Source of the DNA: Pyronema omphalodes
Lineage: Eukaryota > Ascomycota > Pezizomycetes > Pezizales > Pyronemataceae
Length of the DNA: 64,000 nucleotides
Assembly: GCA_024516155.1 (NCBI GenBank)
Contig: JAJJXM010000043.1
Coordinates: 62,001-126,000 of the forward strand
Direction: 5' to 3'
Shown: in pieces, positions 13,383 through 23,147 of the stretch
Layout of the letters: every line of letters starts with the position of its first letter
Position numbering within the stretch: position 1 is the first letter of the stretch
The notes under the pieces: model-generated
Seen by the model: only the letters and a program-made list of their open reading frames with translations
Databases searched by the model: none
What the model was told of the DNA's origin: nothing
Made by a program: the position numbers and the translations under genes

Positions 13383-14733
13383 TGTTGCAACGCGCTAGCC
13401 CTGCACTGGGTCGTGTCTGTGAATTGAGGGTATTATTGTAGAGGAGAGGGAAAAATATCGTGGGTATATTTGTGCACAGATGTTAAACAGGCAGTCGCGT
13501 GTTTCTCGGGTTCTTGTCGCGGTGCCGTTGCTCGGGAGTTGTGGGTTGCAACTGTTCACTTTCGACGCGTTCTGGCGATCAGTGTTGCACTGGTTCTAAG
13601 CTCTGCCTGCTAACAGTGCTCTCCGCGTTCGGTCTGGACAATCTACACTTTAGTGGCGCCGGGAACTGACAGGGCAACCAGGCTCCAGCTAAACTCTGAG
13701 ACTATCGGAGATCTAGCCGCTTTGCAGAATGAAGCCAGGCATAAACTTTTTGCGGGGTCTTTAGAACTGCCGTAGAAGGATTATGGAAGTTTGGAAGGGT
13801 GTGTAGGGTGTTTGTACCCTGGTAGATAATTGCATCATCATTGATGGAATATGTTAATTGTCGCTGAGAGAAAACTATATCGTCGTCGACAAAACAGTCG
13901 TCAGTAATTCTATGTATATAATCCCATTTGGATACATAAATTAACCATCAAAGATGCAAATTTAACTCATCGCAGGATTTGAGGCAATGTGAGGGATGGA
14001 AGAGGGGAGGGGTAGGGTAACTCGTTCCATCACAGGCTGTCACTGCGGGGCCTGATTTCTCGTGACTGATGCTTCCGAATGACAGATAGATAGCATGAGT
14101 TCGAATGAAATGGATTCCTCTGTCAAGTGAAGCAATTGGAACCCACAAGTTCACTACACAATCTCGTACTCGGAGTATGTACACAATTGATTTTTCTGAA
14201 ACAAAAAATTAGAAAAAAAAAAGACTTCTCGTTTCACTCAGTAACAAATAAAACATATCACAGCCATTAAACAATCTCTCGCCACTGATCATCACCTCCT
14301 ACAGAAGCGAACTGTCAAAGCATCCCAACTGCAAAGCGGCCTCCCCGTCAGTCCCACCACGCCATCCAAAAGTGGCTGGTTGACAGCTGCTAAAATTGTC
14401 CCGCCAAGCCACCAACGCAACGCGTGGCTTCGCTAACTAGATAACGCCAATCGTCATCTTATCTTTATCAGATTGATCGCATATCTGGCCTCTCACCAAA
14501 ATAGATACCGCCAGTAGTTACTCGCCGAGCACTCCTCCCCCCAACTGCTTAGCTGCACCTCTTTCTAGACACCCGGGCTGGTAGAAGTAAAGCCATCCAT
14601 CCTCATCGTCACTTTCGTCATTCTCCCCCACCCTACATACCCCCGCTGGGACCCAGGCAACACGAAATATATTGCATTTCCACCATTAAGAACTTCCAAC
14701 CCATCAGGCTGAAGCTTGGCCTGAACCTTCACG
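13383..14733. promoter_or_regulatory. Divergent promoter region between HIR3 and the ChAPs gene
   Basis: 1.35 kb between two divergently read starts, with no coding frame I trust. Two ACGCGT hexamers (13565-13570 and 14420-14425) match the MluI cell-cycle box bound by MBF in ascomycetes. This fits a histone regulator by function but is only a motif match. The region also has CT-rich stretches just upstream of the ChAPs start. No TATA box is convincing. Confidence 0.35.
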
Positions 14734-17228
14734 ATGGTTGCGCAACCAGCCGTTCCAGAGTACGTTCCACTCCTTCTCCAGCCTGCATGCTGTGCATATA
14801 TTGAGGCGTCTGTGAAGCCTTTGGTCTGTCTAACTAAATTCTTCACCACAGAGTTGTCGAGCAAGACCTCTTTGAGTCGATAGGCGCTCGAACGGAGTCG
14901 CTCCAAGCGCTGCGAGAGCTTGGGCCACCGGATCTCGTGCATCTTATCAAGTCTCAACCAAAATCGGCTATGAAAGAGGTAGAATAGCTAGCTTGCCGTA
15001 CCTGAAGATCAATTGACCTTACCATTTGTATTTCTGAGATTTAGATCGGTACTTATCACCATGTTACCGGTGTCGATGCTTCTTCCTCAGCCTCTCTTGC
15101 CGCATACATCAACACCTTGACGTACTCGATAGGCGAAAACCAGATGTGGTTTGGTAGACCGCAGCAATGGCGCATCACCTCCGGAACCTACTGGTAGTTC
15201 TCCCGGTTGTCTGCAGGAAGCTCAGCTAACACTATATTACTGCAACAGCTGCTACAATGCGTTCTCAAGAGTCGATATGCGCGTCGTCGTTACGATACCC
15301 GGATCGGTTGAAGCTTTTGCCGTTGATGAGAGGGGTGAGAAGCGGAAGACTACCGATGCATTATGGCTGGAGACCTACCTTTGCAGTGTCCTCCGAGCCT
15401 TTAGCTATGCCGAAGATGGTAGCAGAATTACTGCCTGCCGCAAGTTCAACCCCATCACCAGTACGGAGGTCGAGCATAGATTTTTGGATGCCGCGGAGAG
15501 GTTATTTTTTAAAGGCTGGCAGCTAGGAAGTGATCCGGAAGTGCAAGTTCCAAATGTCGTCTCCAACCATCTTACCTCCGGCTTGTTAGCTTACATTCAC
15601 ACCACCGGTCGCTTCGCATCGGGAGTGAACCTTTTTGAGAAGCTACGATCTAAGGAGCCGGAGGTTGCTTCCCTGCTAGCTCGAGTGTTACTTGACTCGG
15701 ACGAGGAAGTCAAGGCCGTCCAGCTTCTCTACGATACCATAAAGATCCTCCCCATGGATAATAGCTTGTTGGACGTACAGGCAGAGTTTTGCATGAGAAA
15801 GGGCAGATACGACCTAGCTCTAGAGTGCGCCAAACGAGCTGTCAATAGCGCCCCAAGCGAGTTCACTTCCTGGGAGAGACTAGCTCAAGTTTATTTGAAG
15901 CTTGAGCAGTATGAGTTGGTGGGTTACACTATTCCCTCATGGCGGTCTCGAAACTAATAATCAAAATAGGCCCTGCTCACCCTCAACTCCTGTCCTATGT
16001 TCACCTACCAAGACCGCGATGTGCCGAAGATGCCAACGCCTAGCAAAATCCACCTTCCTATCCTTCCAGAGAGCGTCTTGGAGGAAATGAACGACGAGTT
16101 TATGGACGCCAAAGGCGACCCCATTGACACCACCTTGCTCAAGCTCCCTGCATCCAGTCTCAAGGGTACCTTTGCGAAAGCGTACAAAATCCTTACCGAG
16201 ATAACTGCACAGATTGGTTGGGATACTCTATTAAAATGCCGTAGCTCAGTCTTTGTAATGGAGGAAGAGTATCGTGAAGAAAAGAAGCACAATAACGCTA
16301 GTGTTACCGCTATCCATGAGGAGTCTCCAAGGCAGAGCACTGAGGATGTGGAGCAGAGCAATGGAACGCATACGCCCGAGGAGAAGAAGGAGACCAACGG
16401 AGATACTGAGGGCGAGAATAAAAATGAGGGGGGTGGAATCGAGAAACCTGCTACGAGTGCCGCCCCGGAGGAAAAGGACGAGGCAAGTAGTGATAGTGAT
16501 AAGAAGCCCGCAGAAAAGTACACCCACTTTCAGAATAAGAGGTTGTGTGAGCGATGGCTCGACAACTTATTCATGGTTCTCTATGAGGTAAGATTGCCTG
16601 TTCAGCTGTTCACCCTTCTCATCCCGCAAGGTCTGAGAGACTCAGGGTATTGCCCTTAGCTAGTGGCATAGCTAACAACCCGTAGGATCTTCGTGTCTAC
16701 ACAATCTGGCGGTCTGAATTCTCTCAGCATAAGCAGCAATCCCTTCCCTACAAAAAGAACGCCTCTGAATGGGAGATCCTCGGAGGATTGGCCGAACGTC
16801 TTCATCACCATGATGAGGCTCTTGAAGCTTACAATGCTTGCCTGAAGATTCGGTTTTCTCCAAAGGCTCTGAGGGGTATTTTGCAGGAGCAGGAGAGGAA
16901 GAAGGATTCGAGAGCCGCTCTTAACTCGATTATCAGATTGACTGCGTGGCAGTATAGATGGTACTCTGAGGTATGCTTCTCCGCCGGTCTTCTGCCTACG
17001 GGCTATGGGGAACGAAATATCGATAGAAATTGGGTTGATGGATGCTGACTGTCGTGATAGTTTTCTCCGGCACTGTTGTACAGCGTTAGGAAACTCATTG
17101 CTGAAGAAGGTGCAGTGAAGGTCAGGTCCTTCGTTCAAGCGACTAGCTATCCTCAGAGCGTGTTGGACCTTACGCATCACTATGCACAATTGTGTATGGC
17201 TTTCCGTAGCAGTGGAAGTGACGGTTAA
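14734..17228 (+). CDS. BCH1: ChAPs family protein (exomer subunit, BCH1/BUD7/CHS6-like)
   Basis: Seven exons fit with every phase matching: 14734-14759, 14852-14978, 15045-15193, 15249-15918, 15970-16587, 16686-16970 and 17061-17228, giving 680 aa. Recognisable family blocks are ELGPPDLVHLIK, TYHHVTGVDASSSASLAAYI, NAFSRVDMRVVV, VPNVVSNHLTSGLLAYIH, NSCPMFTYQDRDVP and TAWQYRWYSEFSPALLYSVR. The middle and C-terminal parts form TPR-like repeats. A charged insert rich in Glu, Lys and Ser (about residues 425-500) breaks the C-terminal half. Known role: ChAPs proteins bind Chs5 and Arf1 at the trans-Golgi to form exomer, which sorts chitin synthase and other cargo to the cell surface. Filamentous fungi usually carry a single ChAPs gene, so I use BCH1 loosely. 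The spliced start MVAQPAVPE has an in-frame continuation across a consensus GTACGT intron. Confidence 0.9.
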
Positions 17229-18267
17229 ATGATGCCGTTCCATGGATTAAGGCGGGGTGGAGTGGATCTGATCCGAGGGAGGTAAAGAGGGAGAGAGCGC
17301 TGGCTTATCGACGTACAACAAGACCTGGATGAGATGAGATGAAAGTAATAATGTAGATAGCGCCTTTTTTTTATGATTAGCTGTCTGATACGTGATGAGG
17401 CAGATTGTTTTCTTACTGTTCACAGGATGGAATGGAATGATAAAACAAGATGGGTACCATTCAAGTATTATCATTAAGGTCGCCGATCGCTGGTGAAATC
17501 GTAATGAAAGTGAAACTCGGGATTATTGTAGTGAAAGCGTTAGAGATCACTTAATACCCAAACCGGTATTGAGAGATGCACCCAGTAGCTAGAATTTTTA
17601 CGGTTTCCGGTGCCCGCAAACTAAAGTCTAACGCGCACGGGGCGCCTACCGTCATCAGTGTTTAACATCTCGCGAACGACGCGTAAAGATTGGATAACGC
17701 GTCTTTTGGTCTCACCTCACGACACCAGAAGGGCTAACAGGTTAATGGGGGTGAACTGAGAGTTTTCCAAGACTTCTATCACCATCATGGGGGTAAGCGG
17801 TGAACTGAATATCCATCTTCTTCCACTTCACTGGATTTGTTCTATTTCGCTTTACCGTGACCTGATCTAATCTTCTACCATCCTCCATTTTTTGTCGGCG
17901 ATGAAACAACAAATATGAACACGGCCTTACTTACTCATTTACATCCAGGGAACAATCAACAGGCAAGTCTGGGGCACTCAAAGTACAATGTGGGATCCGA
18001 AGGACTAATTAATTGGCACTTCAATTTCACTTGGAAAAGACGAGGATTTGCTTGGTTTCATAGCCAGTTCCAAGGGTTTGGTTCGTATTAATTGCATTAC
18101 ATGTTTTCAAAATCATTTCCGTTTCTTCTTTCTTCTTTTTTTTTTGTTTTGAGGGGCTGACAATTCCAGAAGCCTTGCTTGCTATGTATATATGTATATA
18201 CAATATCCAGAATTGTTTCGATAGCATGAGATATCAGCCCCACGTTCATCAAAATTTCAACTCGGAC
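17229..18267. other. Intergenic region between convergent genes
   Basis: About 1 kb between the ChAPs gene end and the end of the acidic protein gene. It holds A/T tracts, for example near 17366-17374 and 18128-18144. No coding frame, RNA gene or repeat family is recognised. It probably contains both 3' untranslated regions. Confidence 0.5.
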
Positions 18268-19028
18268 TTATTCGTCAACCTTGTTATCATCACCCTCAAC
18301 CTCACCCTCGTCGTCATCCTCCTTGTCCTCATGCTTGGGGTCGACATTCTCCTCAACTATATCTGATCAGCATTGGAATTGATTCCTGTGGAATACTATA
18401 TGGAAAAAAACTTACCATCATCTTCATCATCGTCATCGTGGACAACCTCGTCATCCTGAACCTCCTCCTCGTCATCGACATCACCAACGAGTTCGTCGTC
18501 ATCTCCCTCGCCCTCCTCCTCCTCGCCCTCCTCCTCAACCAACTCGTCATCATCTACTTCTTCATCGTTGCTCTGCTCTAGCTTTCTTCGCTTTGGTCTG
18601 GATGCAGCAGCGGTAGGCTTCTCGTCATCGTCGGAGGCTTCTTCATCGTCGCTGTTGGCCGCAGAAGCTTCGGAACCGGTGTCCTGGTATCTGGAATGGG
18701 TTAGCGATATGAAAGAGATGGTTTTGGGTGCTGGGTATTGGGGAATTATGAGAATGTGAAAGATTGAATTGAATCGGTTTCAGACAGTCTTAAGACAAGA
18801 CGTGAAGTTGACGCGGATTATTAGGGGGAAATAACCGAGACTTTTCGAGCAAAGACAACTGACTCGTATACAGGGAAAGACATTGGGGAGGATTGGTTTT
18901 TTGGCCTTGATTTATGGGAGAGAGATAGATAGGATAGATACGTACTCTTCTTCATCCTCCGAAACGTCACTTGGAAGAGCCTCGAGCTCCTCCTCTGCGA
19001 CAGTGTTGCGGGTACGCTTTGTTGACAT
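18268..19028 (-). CDS. Small highly acidic, probably nuclear protein
   Basis: Three exons (19028-18946, 18690-18416, 18356-18268) with consensus GTACGT and GTAAGT donors give 148 aa. More than half of the residues after position 30 are Asp or Glu, in long runs such as DDDDEDD. One basic PKRRK cluster sits near the middle and is a plausible nuclear localisation signal. The N-terminus reads MSTKRTRNTVAEEELEALPSD. No enzyme motif or domain is visible. In particular I do not see the conserved CHZ core that would make it Chz1. Acidic proteins of this build are often histone or ribosome-assembly chaperones, but that is inference from composition. The matching splice phases and compact gene shape support a real gene. 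Confidence 0.7.
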
Positions 19029-19675
19029 TTCTTTGGTTTGTGGGGGATTGAAAAGTGGTGTAAATGGGTATGTAAATCAAAAGAATTTCGTGTTGAGTTG
19101 ACTCTTTTATGTTGCGTGTGGTAAAGTAAGACGGGGAAAAAATAATGTGGGCGATGGATGGGCAGCGAGCGAGCGGGTGGGCTGGGTATTTAGCTTTCCT
19201 TCCAAGCAGTTCGCTGATGTCGCGCCGCGACAGGCTGGACCCGAACTCGCCGTACCTGGGCGCAAGGTTCTCTCCGCCATAGGAGCGAGGTGAGCCGTAT
19301 AGCAACTACTACTTTCCATACATACATACACTGCATACATACGCACGCTTGGAAAATAAGGCGCGACTCTACTCTGGAGCCATATGTACATACATAGCGA
19401 TAAATGTTGGGAAAAATTCAAGGCAACGTGTCTAATACATAATACATAATACATGATAAAATACCCGATGGATAAAATGAACGATCGAACGGACGGACAT
19501 AAGGAATTAGCAGGAAGCTTCACGAATGTATAGTAACAGAGACGCTCATTTGAATTGAGTTTGTTCCTGGTATTATAAAAGCGGCGAGATGGGGCCTCAC
19601 GGAAAAGGTAAAAAGCAAAAGAAAAAAGAGCGCGTTGCTGCCTAGAGTCGTGCTTTTTGTGTTGCCTTCTGCTCT

Positions 19676-19965
19676 CTGTGCTCTGTCTCTGTCTCTGTTT
19701 CTATTTCGGTTTCTGCTTCTGTTTCTGTTTCTGTTTCTGTCTCTGTCTCTGTTTCTGTTTCTGTATCCGTCACTGTCTGTCTCTGCTAATGTCACTGTCA
19801 CTGTCTCAACTCTCTATCCGACTGTGTCTATCTGCCTTCGTCTCTATCTCTGTCTCTGTCTCTGTCTCTATCTTCGTCTCTGTCTTCGTCTCTGTCTCTA
19901 CTCTATCTCTATATCCGTCACGGTTTCTGCCCTGTACCTGTCACTGTTTCTATATCTGTCTGTCT
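19676..19965 (+). repeat. Hexanucleotide pyrimidine microsatellite (CTGTCT/CTGTTT)n
   Basis: A near-continuous pyrimidine-rich tract on the plus strand built of CTGTCT and CTGTTT units with scattered drift (CTTCGT, CTATCT). Long purine/pyrimidine asymmetry of this kind can adopt triplex structures, but here it is simply a degenerate simple repeat. Confidence 0.85.
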
Positions 19966-19972
19966 CTTCCCT

Positions 19973-20037
19973 CCATCATTCCCATCCATCATTCCCATCC
20001 ATCATTCCCATCCATCATTCCCATCCATCATTCCCAT
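19973..20037 (+). repeat. 13 bp tandem repeat, five copies
   Basis: The unit CCATCATTCCCAT is repeated five times without visible mismatch and followed by a partial sixth copy (CCATCA). It directly follows the CTGTCT microsatellite. Confidence 0.9.
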
Positions 20038-23000
20038 CCATCACCTCTCGCATCGCAGTTCGAACTTCGCACCTCGCACCGCAATCAGTTTTTTTCTAGG
20101 ATTTAAACAAAATGCTACCATACATACACACATAGCATATCCTATCCTATCCTATCTTATCCTTGAAAAATCGACACTAGATATCTGGCTATAATCTATC
20201 CAAGTCTGTATTTACAGGTTTTGCAGGTTTGGTATAATTATAGTGCAGAAACTTCCAAGACTATTGACGACAACGACAACGACATATGTACACACTCTAG
20301 GAAAATAGTGATAAAAAGATGGGATGAGATAGGATGGGATGGGGATTTGTTTTTATTGATTTATTTTTTATCCTTTTTTATGTATAGATGTGTAGATGCC
20401 GTGGGTGGGAGGTTGTGGTAATGGTGGTGGTGATGGTGATGGGAATGGAGATGGAGATGGGATTAAAGCAGCGAACGAAGTTTCTCTGTCGCTCTCCATC
20501 TCCATCTCTCGCTTTATGTTTTCCTCGCTCTTTCGTCTCTGTCTCTCGACCTCTTGCTTCTCTCCATCTCTCCATCTTTCCAAGTCTTTGTCTCTTTGTC
20601 TCTTTGTCTCTTCGTCTCTCTCCCTCTTCCCCTGACACACACTCTCTCCATCATCGCAACTCCACCACCATCACCATCACCACACCATCGAAGCCAGGTA
20701 CAGTAACAACAGCAGCCAACCCTTCTAAGCACCAGCACCATAAAACGGCCTATATACACCATAGCACCCTATGTACTCAACCCTAATCGATTATCACCCC
20801 CGTCCACCCCCGCGTTGATGGATGAAACGACGATACAATACACCAGTACACCATACGTAAAACAAGTATCTAATCTATGCCACCATCTTCCTACCTACCA
20901 TCACCAGCATATAAATTCATTTTTCTAGCCATTCACCGCGCCAGAAAAGGGCGACAGTATAGTGCTACATATAGCATACCATACCATACACTAAGCTAGG
21001 TAAGAATGAAGATCCTCATCTTGCTTGCTTGATTGATGCGTTGATGGATTGCTTGCTTGACTGCCTGCTGATGGATTGCTTGCTTGCTTGTATGATAGCG
21101 GCATATGTACGGTGTTAGGGTACTGTCAGTAGTGTCATACCCGAGGATGGATACATATACAGTCATGTAGCGCCATATGTCGATGAGATGCGATGATGAT
21201 GCTCGTTGGTTCAGCTAATCAGAACCCACTCCGCCCTCATACATACATCGATAGAACATCCATTCCAAACTACCGCCACCAATGCACTCACGCATTTACA
21301 TGTCGGTAAGGTAAGGATAAACGATATTTTGGGGATATCTTAAAGGTTGGGATATCTATTTGTCGCTTGGTTCAAAAGCCTTCCACCCCTCCCCCCTCCC
21401 CTCCCTCCTTCCCCCCGCATCGATATGTAGCAAAGGATATGACAAGGTAAGGGTATGCTATTCTATATGTATGCGATGTATGTATTCCCTTCCAGAAGGA
21501 TGTACGGTTCTGTTATGTATGCGTGGGCATCATCCATACATCTGCGTTCTGGAAATGGATCATGCGATAGGATGATAGGACGATAGGTTGCGATAGGTTG
21601 AAATCGGATGAGGTTATGCTGCGATAGGATCAGTTTATGCACTTTCTCGCCCTGTCTCGATCTCTCTCTGGCTTTCGTAAATAGGGAACACATCCGTCCC
21701 ATCGAAACCGCACATGATGTTTACGAATGGATTGCTCCGCTTCACTCCGCGTTACTCCGCATCGCTCGGCATCGCACCAAATCGCTCCACATCGTTTCGT
21801 CTCATATTGGTCATGTTTCTTACATGATGATACACATGATACAGATATACAGGAGAGATGATGTATGTATGTATGGATTCCCCTCTTTTTCAATCTGAAT
21901 TTCGTTTGTATTCGAGTACACCAAAGTAAAGAGGAGTCAACCCCATCCCCTCCCAGACTCAGAGTAGACCCACCACAACCACAACCTCACCACCGCTACG
22001 AAACCCATCCAACCCAACCTCCTGTTCGGGTGTCCACGGCGTTACGCGAAACAGAAGGCTACCGAAAGACTGCACGTTTTGTTCCAAGGAACACTTTTTA
22101 AACGGCCCTTTCAGCTCGACTCTGTCAATCTGCCCATACTTAACCGCCGCTACGTCGCGGATAAAAACCATAAGAAACGCCCTTGGATTGGAAACAGCCT
22201 CTTCCCCACAGCCTCAAGCTCACCCCACCCCACCCCACCCATCCAACCCCTTTAGCTTTTTGCATTTGTGGCTCAAGGCGAACGAACCCCCCTACCCATC
22301 CACCAATCCACGTCCCTCCCCTCCCGAGCCCTACAAACGACGACTCATGCCCAATCACTCAGCCACCGCACCAGGAGTGTACCCGAGTGCAAGTGGACCC
22401 CAACACTAACTGGTTCGGTAGGTACAGCCATGGATCCAAGGAAGACAAAATCGCTAGGCAACCAATGCTAACCAAGGAACGAGTAATAAAAGGCAGCGAT
22501 CTAAACAAACGGAAGGTTGTACTAGCTATAAAGGGTTTAGGGTAGTAGCTTGGTCCCAGGCAACTTCCTAGCGAGAGGCGCTGAGCAAAAAGAGCAGCAA
22601 GCAGCGCTGCAGTGCAGCAGCAGACGAAGAAGAAGAAGAAGAGACGAGGAAGCAGAGGAAAAGGAAGAAGAGGAAGAAGAAGAGCAAAAAAAAAAGGAAG
22701 CGAAACCCGAAGCAGCAGCAGCAGAAGCAGAAGCAGAAGCAACGCAACGCAACGCAACGGCGCCGAAAAAGAAAAAGCGCCCTTGCCTTACATACTTGCT
22801 TGCTTGCATACACACTACATACTACATACCAGTCCAGTCCATACCATACCATACCAATACCAATACCTGACCACATACCATCCAACTTCCAAGAAACATC
22901 AATAACTTCGACGTCGTTAACGAAACCGACCCCGACCTCGACCCCCGACCCCCGACCTCAACTACATCATCATCACCGTCACCGTCACCTTTCGTCACCA

Positions 23001-23147
23001 CACCGTCGCCACCCGTCACCTAAAGTCAACACTTTGTCTCTCCCGCGCGATTAACACTGTCGCACTCAAACTTCGAGTCGTCGCGATCTCCACCCGCCTT
23101 CCCAGTTGCGACGCCGCACGCAATAAATCTTATCCCACTCACCCACC

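Larger units (their letters stand above)
19029..23147. other. Long low-complexity divergent intergene
   Basis: 4.1 kb between the acidic-protein start and the kinesin start, both read outwards. Contents: (CTGTYT)n pyrimidine tract 19676-19965; a 13 bp tandem repeat 19973-20037; GGTGAT/GGAGAT purine tract 20417-20462; a second CT tract 20480-20636; CATACATA blocks; CCCCACC tract 22215-22242; a purine block with GAA and CAG triplets 22610-22755; CATAC repeats 22800-22860. Open frames inside follow these repeats and look non-coding. The 3' end probably holds the kinesin leader. Confidence 0.5.

Noticed and set aside
19635..20106. Two overlapping 150-codon frames of Leu/Ser/Phe or Cys/Leu/Phe
   Set aside because: They are two readings of the same CTGTYT microsatellite and its 13-mer neighbour; periodicity explains the absence of stops.
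22359..22885. Leu/Ser/Ala-rich minus-strand frames and Arg/Glu-rich plus-strand frames
   Set aside because: All arise from the GAA/CAG triplet block; no conserved protein and no consistent frame choice.
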